A DNA stretch of 5,664 nt from Desulfobacterales bacterium (GCA_030668505.1 DAOUTV010000143.1:1-5664); one strand, 5' to 3'; shown: positions 1-5,473, numbered from the stretch's first letter. Program-made: numbers and translations. The notes: generated by a model not told the origin, from the letters alone.

Positions 1-43
1 CACGCTGAATGAGTTTTAACCATCTCTGGGTTTCCCTTTTTCC

Positions 44-85
44 CATTCAACATTCGATGTTGGACGTTCGATGTTCGATGTTCAT
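44..85 (+). repeat. Degenerate heptamer tandem array A (consensus YRTTCGA)
   Basis: Six consecutive 7-base units in exact register with no insertions; for example CATTCGA at 51-57, CGTTCGA at 65-71 and TGTTCGA at 72-78. The central TT is invariant and most changes fall at the unit edges. Two more bases (TC) continue the pattern to 87. Within it, CAACAT (48-53) and ATGTTG (57-62) form a 6-bp stem with a 3-base loop. Function unknown. The 7-base period does not fit a protein-coding reading, which would need period 3 or multiples. Three other spacer stretches in this window share the period but not the unit sequence. Confidence 0.75.
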
Positions 86-158
86 TCTTTTCAGTAAACC
101 TTCCACAGCCCATCCTGTGCAAAAATAACTTAGCGCTTATGCCCTATCCCCCTGGCCC

Positions 159-200
159 CCTTCGGTCTGAGCTACATTCGGCCTGAGCTCATGTCGAAGG
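159..200. repeat. Imperfect hairpin repeat (REP-like)
   Basis: The arms 159-173 and 186-200 match at 12 of 15 positions as an inverted repeat: CCTTCG and TGAGCT pair fully, separated by three mismatched bases. They enclose a 12-base loop. The GC-rich flank to about 235 has the look of an intergenic repeat rather than gene remnants. No T-run follows on either strand, so it is not a convincing intrinsic terminator. The arms suggest a REP-type or MITE-type palindrome. Whether it is multicopy cannot be seen from one window. Confidence 0.55.
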
Positions 201-245
201 CAGGGTCGAAGACAAACCGGGATGACGGGGACGGACATCAACTCT

Positions 246-307
246 AAAGTTGTCGCGCCAGGGAGGATATTTATGTTTGCGCAATGCAACTTTGACTGAG
301 CCCTCCC
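246..307 (+). promoter_or_regulatory. Possible leader: 8-codon ORF with strong RBS and complementary flank
   Basis: GGGAGG at 261-266 is followed six bases later by ATG at 273, opening an eight-codon frame (MFAQCNFD) that stops with TGA at 297-299. Immediately afterwards CCTCCC (302-307) is the exact complement of the GGGAGG, so the ribosome site could be masked by a hairpin. A second complementary pair, AAAGTTG (246-252) with CAACTTT (287-293), crosses the first, giving either alternative structures or a pseudoknot. This is the geometry of an attenuator-style leader upstream of phoH. The phoH start lies 64 bases after the small ORF. No known riboswitch or leader class is recognised, and chance pairing of short G-rich and C-rich runs is possible. 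Confidence 0.2.
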
Positions 308-320
308 ATATGGTTTTTCA

Positions 321-350
321 GTTTGCAAGGGTGTGCAAACGTGTTATAAA
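321..350 (+). promoter_or_regulatory. Palindrome overlapping a promoter-like sequence before phoH
   Basis: GTTTGCA (321-327) and TGCAAAC (334-340) are perfect 7-base inverted arms around a 6-base centre, an operator-like dyad. A weak -35-like TTGCAA (323-328) lies 16 bases before a good -10-like TATAAA (345-350). Transcription from it would start around 357, only a few bases before the phoH ATG at 363, so the message would be almost leaderless. That agrees with the absence of a Shine-Dalgarno sequence before 363. The alternative is that the dyad is simply an RNA hairpin in a longer transcript. Confidence 0.3.
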
Positions 351-362
351 AATTCTCTCACT

Positions 363-1361
363 ATGAAGAAACAACCAGCTTCTCGCGAACCCGAAACAGC
401 GGACCACCATGGCTTCAAGATTGCATTTGACGATAATCTAGTGGCAAGGAACCTGTTTGGTGAGAAAAATCGACATCTACGGCAGATCTCGGACTTATTG
501 GACATACAAATCCACGCCAGGGGTAATACTGTTACCGTCCATGGAGACGACATTACCACAAAGCTTGTCGAAAAACTTCTCACTGAACTTTACGGTCTCA
601 TTGAAGAAGGGTATCCGATTTACGAAAACGATATTGATTACGCCATCCGAATACTTAGCAGCAATGATCGCATCAAGCTCAGGGATGTTTTTCTGGATAC
701 TGTCTACATTACCTCTCAGAAGAAACCGATTACACCCAAGGGCCTGGCACAGAAGGAATATATTGACGCAATGCGAAAGTTTGATATCGTCTTTGGCATT
801 GGACCTGCAGGCACCGGCAAGACCTATCTGGCCATGGCCATGGCGGTTTCTTTGCTGACCAAAGGTAATGTTAATCGCATTATCCTAACCCGTCCGGCTG
901 TGGAAGCTGGAGAGAGTCTGGGCTTTCTTCCCGGAGATCTTTATGAAAAAGTCAATCCCTATCTGAGGCCACTTTATGATGCCCTTCACGATATGATGCA
1001 TTATGAGAAAGCTTCTCGTCTTATCGAGCAAGGTGCGATAGAGGTGGCTCCACTGGCATTTATGCGAGGTCGAACGCTCAACGACTCCTTTGTAGTCTTG
1101 GATGAAGCGCAAAACACGACATCAGAACAGATGAAGATGTTTTTGACACGTCTTGGATTCAGTTCCAAGGCGGTTATCACCGGTGATATCACTCAGATCG
1201 ACCTACCTAACTCCAAAGTCTCAGGTCTTGTGGAGGCAAAGGAGATCTTGCAGGAAATTAAGGGCATACGCTTTGTCCTCTTTTCAAAAAAGGATGTGGT
1301 CAGACACCAATTAGTCCAAGATATTATCAAGGCTTATGAAGACCTCGATCAGCGGAAGTGA
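363..1361 (+). CDS. phoH: PhoH-family ATPase (PhoH/YbeZ-like)
   Basis: Predicted cytoplasmic P-loop NTPase of 332 residues, the usual length for chromosomal PhoH-like (YbeZ) proteins. The N-terminal part (about 18-80, including the IHARGNTVTVHGD stretch near 50) fits the KH-like RNA-binding region of the family. Walker A is GPAGTGKT at 147-154, Walker B is FVVLDEAQN at 243-251, and the VITGDITQIDLP segment at 271-282 is the expected sensor-like motif. The C-terminal RHQLVQDIIKAYE also matches the family. PhoH/YbeZ proteins are linked to RNA metabolism and ribosome maturation and are often encoded next to YbeY; the exact activity is not settled. The ATG at 363 was chosen because conserved sequence begins about 17 residues later. 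A GTG at 333 is in frame but lies inside the upstream palindrome and has no properly spaced ribosome site; none is seen before 363 either. The next gene follows after 62 bases, probably in the same operon. Confidence 0.95.
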   Translation: MKKQPASREPETADHHGFKIAFDDNLVARNLFGEKNRHLRQISDLLDIQIHARGNTVTVHGDDITTKLVEKLLTELYGLIEEGYPIYENDIDYAIRILSSNDRIKLRDVFLDTVYITSQKKPITPKGLAQKEYIDAMRKFDIVFGIGPAGTGKTYLAMAMAVSLLTKGNVNRIILTRPAVEAGESLGFLPGDLYEKVNPYLRPLYDALHDMMHYEKASRLIEQGAIEVAPLAFMRGRTLNDSFVVLDEAQNTTSEQMKMFLTRLGFSSKAVITGDITQIDLPNSKVSGLVEAKEILQEIKGIRFVLFSKKDVVRHQLVQDIIKAYEDLDQRK

Positions 1362-1423
1362 TCTCCTTTGTGGGAAAAGCGCTAGAGTGACGGGGTTATA
1401 TAAACCGGCCTAAGCGAAGACCA

Positions 1424-3880
1424 ATGCCAAATGGATCAAGATATATGATGCACACTGAAACGATAAGAAAACAGAGTAAAACTTTTCTTGAGACGGTAAA
1501 TGAACACGCCCATCTGCAATGGATAATGTTATTGGGGACAACCCTTCTCATTGCCGTTCTGCTCTTTCCGAATCTCCTGATTACCATGCCCAGCTACCAG
1601 ATTGGTGATGTTGCCAAGAAGGACATAAAGTCGCCTAAAGATTTTCTCATAGAGGACAAAGAAGCGACTCAGCGGAAGCGAGAGGAAACGGCTCGATCTA
1701 TCCTGACTATCTACGATTTTGACGATACCCTGGCATATAAACTGGAGGAGAGGATCACCGATGCTTTCAAGCATATGCGGACTTTGCCGGTAACGGCCAA
1801 TCTTGGCGCAATTGACGCGGCCGCTGACGAGATTAAGGTCCGAAAGCCTGGCGAGGATGTCCCGCTTACACAAACACTTTCACGTCATGATCTCATCTGG
1901 AAGGAAAAACAGGCATTTGAAGATATACTCGGGGTCCAAGTCAGCAATGGTGTATACAATATCTTAATAAAGGAAAATTTCTCTGAGTCCATTACACAAG
2001 AAATTGTTCGACTCCTGCGCATTATTTTCCTAAATGGCATTGCAGGCAACAAACAACTCATACTTCAGCAACAGCTCAAAGGCATCATAGTTCAAACGCT
2101 CTCTTCTAAGAAAGAGGTCTATGTGAATGATCTCGAGAAGTTCTATAGCCTGAATATGGCAAAAAATGTCGTTGCAAACACCGGCAGTACTCTGTTGAAG
2201 AATTTTGACTATCCTCTTCGTAACGCTGTGATAGACTTGGCTCAGCGTTTGATCCAACCCAACCTGACTCTCAACAAAGGCCAGACCGAAGCACGGAGGA
2301 ACAGGGCGCTTTCTAACGTCAAAGCAGTATTGACCCAAATCAAGAAAGGAGAGATGCTTGTCCGGGAAGGACAAAAGATATCCCAACTGCACATGGCTAA
2401 GCTCCAGGCCCTCGAATCTGAAACGAGAAGAGTACACCTTGTTTCCAACAGCGTAGGATTTATACTCCTTGCCATTTCCTTCTTCGTTATTTCCTTTACG
2501 ATCAATTTCAGGACAGACGGAAGTCTAACCTTAAAAAATAAAGACATCCTTCTTCTATGTATAATGCTGGTTATCCTCTTTTTATTGAGTGAAGTATCCG
2601 TATATTTGGTGAAAGGGATCGCAAGGAACATTCCTTATTCCATAGAGGCCTCTTCGGCCTTTTACGCTATACCTGTGGCAGCAGGCGCCATGACTGTATG
2701 CCTGTTCATGGGGATGCAGGCGGCACTGGCTTTTGCCTTGGCGACAGCTTTTATTACTGCCTTTCTCTTTGAAAACGAGTTCGACATGTTCCTGTTTTTC
2801 CTTTTGAGCGGCATATTGGGCGCATACTGGGTACGTAGCTGTAAAGAGCGGGGCACTTTGATCAAAGCCGGCTTAAAAGTGGGACTGGTCAATGTTGCGA
2901 TTGTCACGGCACTTCATTTGTTCAGGGGGGCCGGATTTGAATTGAACCTTCTGTGGGGCTGGGTCTTCAGCATTCTTGGAGGTGTGAGTTCCGGCATTTT
3001 GGCCACTGGATTTGCGCCTGTAGTAGAAATGAGTTTTTCATACACCACAAATATTAAGCTGTTGGAGCTTGCCAATCTGGATTGCCCCATCATGCGAAAG
3101 CTCATGCTGGAAGCCCCTGGAACTTATCATCATTCTGTGATTGTAGGGAACCTGGTGGAGGCAGCGGCCACCACAATCGGGGCCAATCCCTTGTTGGCCA
3201 AGGTAAGCGGCTATTACCACGACATTGGCAAAATTAAGAAACCACTATATTTCATCGAAAACCAGGCAAAAAACGAAAACAGACATGACAAACTGGCGCC
3301 ATCCATGTCTAGCCTGATCCTTATCGCTCATGTGAAAGATGGTGTGGAGATAGGCAGGGACCATAAGCTCGGGAGAGCAATTATCGATATTATTCAACAA
3401 CATCATGGTACCAGCCTTATCACTTATTTCTACGAAAAGGCCAAGCAGCTAAAAGGCGAGGATGCCGTCAATATGGAGCATTTCAGGCACCCGGGTCCCA
3501 AGCCTCAGACCAAAGAGGCAGGCCTCGTTCTGCTGGCCGACGCAGTAGAGGCTGCGTCCAGGTCCCTTGAAAACCCAACGCCGGCACGACTCAAGGGTCT
3601 TGTTCAAAAAATTATTAACAAAATATTCTTGGATGGGCAGCTTGACGAGTGCGAGCTTACCCTGAAAGATCTCCATGAAATTGCCAAGAGTTTCAACAAG
3701 ATCCTATACGGCATTCACCATCACCGGATCGACTATCCTGAAGGCGTCCCAAGGATCAATGGTAAGGCCAGAAAGCAGAATGGAAATTCTGATAGAAGAC
3801 AGGCAACATCGTTACAGGATCGGACACGAGGAAATAAGGAAAAAGGCAAAGACAATCTTAGACGCCTTGGAATGTCCTGA
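1424..3880 (+). CDS. pgpH: PgpH/7TMR-HD family membrane HD phosphohydrolase (probable c-di-AMP phosphodiesterase)
   Basis: An 818-residue inner-membrane protein with the full PgpH architecture. A first membrane segment lies at about 33-54. A large extracytoplasmic 7TMR-HDED domain follows (about 58-335; it ends with the typical KGEMLVREGQKIS stretch at 308-320). A block of roughly seven hydrophobic segments covers about 339-530. The cytoplasmic HD domain runs from about 555 to 765. HD motifs are intact: PGTYHHS at 565-571, YYHDIGK with the HD pair at 599-600, HVKDG at 636-640, HHGTSLITYFY at 660-670 and DAVEAASRS at 706-714. Firmicute relatives such as Listeria PgpH hydrolyse cyclic di-AMP; that activity here is inference. 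The position between phoH and ybeY is the same as that of yqfF in Bacillus. Start: ATG at 1424, with ATGs at 1445 and 1448 as alternatives; none has a strong ribosome site. Oddity: after the expected domain end (RIDYPE, about 768-773) there is a 45-residue R/K/N/Q-rich tail that overlaps ybeY. Confidence 0.93.
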   Translation: MPNGSRYMMHTETIRKQSKTFLETVNEHAHLQWIMLLGTTLLIAVLLFPNLLITMPSYQIGDVAKKDIKSPKDFLIEDKEATQRKREETARSILTIYDFDDTLAYKLEERITDAFKHMRTLPVTANLGAIDAAADEIKVRKPGEDVPLTQTLSRHDLIWKEKQAFEDILGVQVSNGVYNILIKENFSESITQEIVRLLRIIFLNGIAGNKQLILQQQLKGIIVQTLSSKKEVYVNDLEKFYSLNMAKNVVANTGSTLLKNFDYPLRNAVIDLAQRLIQPNLTLNKGQTEARRNRALSNVKAVLTQIKKGEMLVREGQKISQLHMAKLQALESETRRVHLVSNSVGFILLAISFFVISFTINFRTDGSLTLKNKDILLLCIMLVILFLLSEVSVYLVKGIARNIPYSIEASSAFYAIPVAAGAMTVCLFMGMQAALAFALATAFITAFLFENEFDMFLFFLLSGILGAYWVRSCKERGTLIKAGLKVGLVNVAIVTALHLFRGAGFELNLLWGWVFSILGGVSSGILATGFAPVVEMSFSYTTNIKLLELANLDCPIMRKLMLEAPGTYHHSVIVGNLVEAAATTIGANPLLAKVSGYYHDIGKIKKPLYFIENQAKNENRHDKLAPSMSSLILIAHVKDGVEIGRDHKLGRAIIDIIQQHHGTSLITYFYEKAKQLKGEDAVNMEHFRHPGPKPQTKEAGLVLLADAVEAASRSLENPTPARLKGLVQKIINKIFLDGQLDECELTLKDLHEIAKSFNKILYGIHHHRIDYPEGVPRINGKARKQNGNSDRRQATSLQDRTRGNKEKGKDNLRRLGMS

Positions 3881-4220
3881 CGGAGAGTTGTCCATCCTCA
3901 TTTTAGACGATCTGGAAATAGCCAAGCTCAATAGTAAATACTTAGGTCGGTCCGGCCCGACGAATGTGATTGCATTTCCGATGCATGAGGGGCCATTCGG
4001 AAGAATTCAACCGGTCCTTTTGGGAGATGTGGTTATATCCCTCGATACAGCAGCCACCGAAGCACAAGATGCCGGAATATTTCTTGAGAGACGATTCGAC
4101 CAGCTTTTGATTCACGGGATCTTGCACCTGTTTGGATTTGACCATGAAAAAACGTCGGAACAGGCCAAGGCCATGATGATCAAGGAGGAACAATTGCTGA
4201 AACTATTATACCCTAATTGA
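3780..4220 (+). CDS. ybeY: YbeY single-strand endoribonuclease / rRNA maturation factor
   Basis: A 146-residue cytoplasmic metalloprotein of the UPF0054/YbeY family, which acts in 16S rRNA 3'-end maturation and 70S ribosome quality control. The zinc-binding motif HGILHLFGFDH is complete, with the three histidines at residues 112, 116 and 122. GDVVIS at 82-87 and the NVIAFP segment at 62-67 correspond to the conserved core. The start at 3780 gives the usual N-terminus MEILIEDRQ. An in-frame ATG at 3759 with AAGGA three bases upstream would add seven residues, and the open frame extends back to 3675 without family support. The gene overlaps the HD phosphohydrolase by 101 bases in another frame, so translation is probably coupled. 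Only AAGG at 3764-3767 could serve as a weak ribosome site. The stop codon lies inside a hairpin and near the left end of an inverted repeat element. Confidence 0.95.
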   Translation: MEILIEDRQHRYRIGHEEIRKKAKTILDALECPDGELSILILDDLEIAKLNSKYLGRSGPTNVIAFPMHEGPFGRIQPVLLGDVVISLDTAATEAQDAGIFLERRFDQLLIHGILHLFGFDHEKTSEQAKAMMIKEEQLLKLLYPN

Positions 4221-4237
4221 GCGATGCTCAATCAGGT

Positions 4238-4265
4238 GGTATTGGGTATTTGTTATTAGGTATTG
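4238..4265 (+). repeat. Degenerate heptamer array B (consensus GKTATTN)
   Basis: Four 7-base units in exact register, beginning GGTATTG at 4238-4244 and ending GGTATTG at 4259-4265. Looser units may continue to about 4279. It forms the inner part of the left arm of the inverted-repeat element at 4211-4397. Confidence 0.6.
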
Positions 4266-4341
4266 GTTTTATTGTATTTAACATTACATTTTATATTTCT
4301 TGGCAGATAGAGATATAGGAATGAAAATTATTCCTTTAAAC

Positions 4342-4369
4342 CAGTACCGGATAACGAATACCAGATAAC
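4342..4369 (-). repeat. Degenerate heptamer array B', inverted copy
   Basis: Read on the minus strand this is four 7-base units alternating GTTATCN and GGTAYTN, so also two 14-base units that agree at 11 of 14 positions. It is the inverted partner of the array at 4238-4265. The conserved 7-base phasing on both arms suggests that the array was present before or during the inversion-duplication. Confidence 0.55.
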
Positions 4370-4370
4370 G

Positions 4371-4397
4371 CCTCAATTGAGTTTGACTCAATTGAGG
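4371..4397. repeat. Perfect 12-bp stem, 3-base loop hairpin
   Basis: CCTCAATTGAGT (4371-4382) and ACTCAATTGAGG (4386-4397) are perfect inverted arms around TTG. Each arm also contains the self-complementary CTCAATTGAG, so DNA or RNA dimers and alternative folds are possible. No T-run follows on either strand (the + strand continues GTTGATG), which argues against a standard intrinsic terminator, although the stem could still protect the ybeY message 3' end. Confidence 0.7.
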
Positions 4398-4442
4398 TTG
4401 ATGTCCGGCTTTACCATTTGAAAGGTAAATACAACAGACTAC

Positions 4443-4544
4443 TGTCATGTCAACGATACTCTGTCATTTCGAAGGAGTCGTCACGACTGAGAAATCTTAG
4501 ATTTCTCCCTGCGGTCGAAATGACATTTCTTGATTGACACGACA
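4443..4544. repeat. Palindromic repeat element with branched (cloverleaf-like) fold
   Basis: TGTCATTTCGA (4462-4472) and TCGAAATGACA (4515-4525) are perfect 11-bp arms. Inside are two smaller hairpins: AGTCG/CGACT at 4476-4488 and the 9-bp GAGAAATCT/AGATTTCTC at 4489-4507 around one base. Together they make a three-way junction. Outside, 4443-4456 and 4531-4544 match as inverted arms at 11 of 14 positions and share exactly the same centre (4493.5), so the symmetric unit is about 102 bases. The TCATTTCGA...GAGAAATCT wording resembles a palindromic intergenic repeat I recall from many bacterial genomes, a recollection not checked here. It probably is a mobilised REP/MITE-type sequence. Confidence 0.65.
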
Positions 4545-4565
4545 CTACCAACATTACCATTGATT

Positions 4566-4571
4566 GGGAGG
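4566..4571 (+). promoter_or_regulatory. Ribosome binding site of pdxJ
   Basis: GGGAGG lies ten bases before the ATG at 4582. It is the clearest Shine-Dalgarno sequence among the genes in this window, and it decides the start: an upstream in-frame TTG at 4564 overlaps the site itself and can be dismissed. Confidence 0.8.
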
Positions 4572-4581
4572 TATACTTACA

Positions 4582-5301
4582 ATGCCAGGATTAGCAGTTA
4601 ACGTTGATCATGTGGCCACGCTCAGGGAAGCTAGAAGAATCAATATTCCGGACCCTGTAACGGCTGCAGCAATGGTGGAACTGGCCGGTGCCGATGGGGT
4701 AGTTGTCCATCTTAGAGAAGATCGACGACACATCCAGGATCGGGATGTTCGACTTATACGTGAAACGATAACTACCAAGTTGATCTTGGAAATGGCGGCA
4801 AGTTCGGAAATGATTGCCATTGCCTTGGAAATAAAACCCAACTTGGTGACATTAGTGCCGGAAAAAAGAGAGGAGTTGACCACCGAAGGCGGCCTCGACC
4901 TCCATCTTCACAAGAATGTAGTATCCGATGCAGTCCAAACACTTCATAAAGGGGGAATACCGGTTAGCATCTTCGTAGACCCCGACCTGGATCAGATCAA
5001 ACTTGCCCATCGTATAGATGCCAATTGTGTTGAAATTCATACAGGAACGTTTTGTGACGCAGAGACACCAAGAAAACGTTCCGAGGCCTTTGAAAAAATT
5101 GTTAACAGCGTAAAACTTGCCCAAAAATTGAATCTTGGGGTCAACGCCGGCCATGGCTTAGGATATCAGACCATCAAGGCATTCAAGGGACTTTCCGGAA
5201 TCGATGAATTTAGCATCGGCCACAGCATCATAGCCCGTGCAGTCTTCGTTGGCCTAGATCGGGCTGTAAGAGAGATGATTGCATTGATTAAGGAACTGTG
5301 A
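4582..5301 (+). CDS. pdxJ: Pyridoxine 5'-phosphate synthase (PdxJ)
   Basis: A 239-residue cytoplasmic TIM-barrel enzyme of the DXP-dependent vitamin B6 pathway. It condenses 1-deoxy-D-xylulose 5-phosphate with 3-amino-2-oxopropyl phosphate (made by PdxA) to give pyridoxine 5'-phosphate. The N-terminus LAVNVDHVATLREAR is the family signature. The catalytic residues known from the E. coli enzyme are present: His43 in VHLREDRRHI, Glu70 in LEMA, and His191 in NAGHGLGY. EIHTGTF at 151-157 and SIGHSIIARA at 211-220 complete the phosphate-binding and C-terminal barrel motifs. Length is normal, and no frameshift or missing residue is seen. It is followed by acpS after 172 bases, an arrangement also known in other proteobacteria. 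Confidence 0.97.
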   Translation: MPGLAVNVDHVATLREARRINIPDPVTAAAMVELAGADGVVVHLREDRRHIQDRDVRLIRETITTKLILEMAASSEMIAIALEIKPNLVTLVPEKREELTTEGGLDLHLHKNVVSDAVQTLHKGGIPVSIFVDPDLDQIKLAHRIDANCVEIHTGTFCDAETPRKRSEAFEKIVNSVKLAQKLNLGVNAGHGLGYQTIKAFKGLSGIDEFSIGHSIIARAVFVGLDRAVREMIALIKEL

Positions 5302-5306
5302 CTTTT

Positions 5307-5355
5307 GATGCTCGATAATGGATACTGGATGCTTGATACAGGATGCCGGATAGGG
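5307..5355 (+). repeat. Degenerate heptamer tandem array C (consensus GATRCTG)
   Basis: Seven consecutive 7-base units in perfect register; every unit begins GAT. Examples are GATACTG at 5321-5327, GATGCTT at 5328-5334 and GATGCCG at 5342-5348. The array begins five bases after the pdxJ stop codon. It is the longest and most regular of the window's 7-base arrays. GCCGGAT (5345-5351) inside it is complementary to ATCCGGC at 5406-5412. Confidence 0.85.
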
Positions 5356-5428
5356 ATTGAGATTCTTCCGAGGGCAGCGAATATATACGGAAGCAGGCAT
5401 CTTGCATCCGGCCTCGGACATCAATCCC
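5353..5428. repeat. Interrupted palindrome between two heptamer arrays
   Basis: GGGATTGA (5353-5360) pairs with TCAATCCC (5421-5428), and TCCGAGG (5367-5373) pairs with CCTCGGA (5412-5418). The stems are nested, with an uneven internal loop. The enclosed 5374-5411 contains no further strong stem, although TTCCG (5366-5370) could pair alternatively with CGGAA (5388-5392). No T-run follows, so a terminator role for pdxJ is not supported. It separates array C from array D. Confidence 0.5.
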
Positions 5429-5437
5429 AAATACAAC

Positions 5438-5472
5438 TGACCAATGACTAATTACCAGTGACCGCCAACTAA
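5438..5472 (+). repeat. Degenerate heptamer tandem array D (consensus TGACCAA)
   Basis: Five 7-base units in register, starting TGACCAA at 5438-5444 and TGACTAA at 5445-5451; the A and C at unit positions three and four are invariant. The array ends one base before the acpS ATG and so fills the place where a ribosome binding site is expected. Confidence 0.7.
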
Positions 5473-5473
5473 C

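Larger units (their letters stand above)
1..362. other. Non-coding start of window, upstream of phoH
   Basis: I see no credible protein gene here. All three forward frames meet stops within the first few codons, so any upstream gene contributes at most a few 3' codons that cannot be identified. The reverse-strand open frame across 137-328 has no recognisable motif and runs through a hairpin repeat. The stretch holds a 7-base-period array (44-85), a hairpin repeat (159-200), a possible leader ORF with complementary flanks (246-307), and a palindrome plus promoter-like sequence just before phoH (321-350). GC varies along it: a C/G-rich block at about 141-235 and an A/T-richer end. Confidence 0.7.
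4211..4397. repeat. Imperfect long inverted-repeat element with hairpin tips (MITE-like)
   Basis: The left arm (4211-4266) and right arm (4341-4397) are inverted copies by hand alignment. The inner 29 bases (4238-4266 against 4341-4369) match at 22 positions, with most differences C/T changes that would still allow G-U pairs in RNA. The outer 27-28 bases match at about 20. Each end is itself a hairpin: ATTGAGC/GCTCAAT at 4216-4232 and a 12-bp perfect stem at 4371-4397. The 74-base A/T-rich middle encodes nothing visible and holds a small AGGAAT/ATTCCT stem (4317-4335). The left end includes the last codons and stop of ybeY, so either the element inserted there and supplies the gene's end or the match there is chance. 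No target duplication is evident. Confidence 0.5.
4221..4581. other. Repeat-filled non-coding spacer between ybeY and pdxJ
   Basis: No protein gene is supported on either strand. The spacer is unusually long for a core-gene cluster of this kind and A/T-rich in its first half (about 4261-4340). It contains two separate inverted-repeat elements (4211-4397 and 4443-4544) joined by a 45-base linker. The linker carries a third small hairpin, TTTACC (4410-4415) with GGTAAA (4424-4429). The pdxJ ribosome site lies at its end. Any ybeY-pdxJ co-transcript would be strongly folded here, so the two genes may be separate units despite their shared orientation. Confidence 0.75.

Noticed and set aside
44..87. 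The short regular repeats as a CRISPR array
   Set aside because: Units are 7 bases with no spacers between them; CRISPR repeats are more than 20 bases separated by unique spacers. No cas gene is present.
137..328. A 63-residue reverse-strand open frame upstream of phoH
   Set aside because: It crosses a hairpin repeat and the leader region, has no family motif, and its apparent start has no ribosome site.
333..362. GTG at 333 as the phoH start
   Set aside because: It would add ten residues not typical of the family, lies inside the palindrome, and has AAGG too close to act as a ribosome site. It cannot be fully excluded.
1..362. A c-di-AMP (ydaO-type) or other known riboswitch ahead of the cluster
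   Set aside because: I could not find the conserved core of any riboswitch class I know; only short complementary pairs are visible.
457..858. A 133-residue forward open frame inside phoH
   Set aside because: The phoH frame carries the Walker motifs across the same bases; the alternative frame has no family resemblance.
1362..1423. Regulatory element between phoH and the HD gene
   Set aside because: The 62 bases show no convincing stem, T-run, promoter or riboswitch; they look like a plain operon spacer.
2030..2631. Reverse-strand open frames of 129 and 135 residues inside the HD phosphohydrolase gene
   Set aside because: They lie opposite a clearly coding frame, overlap each other, and show no recognisable domain; they are shadows.
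3675..3779. An extended YbeY N-terminus from 3675
   Set aside because: The extra residues have no family counterpart and lie opposite the well-conserved end of the HD domain; the family N-terminus begins at 3780.
4371..4397. Intrinsic terminator after ybeY
   Set aside because: The stem is strong, but no T-run follows on either strand. Kept only as a hairpin.
4534..4560. A pdxJ promoter with a perfect TTGACA at 4534-4539
   Set aside because: The best -10 candidate (TACCAT at 4555-4560) is weak, the spacing is only 15 bases, and the start would fall inside the pdxJ ribosome site. The TTGACA is part of the palindrome's outer arm.
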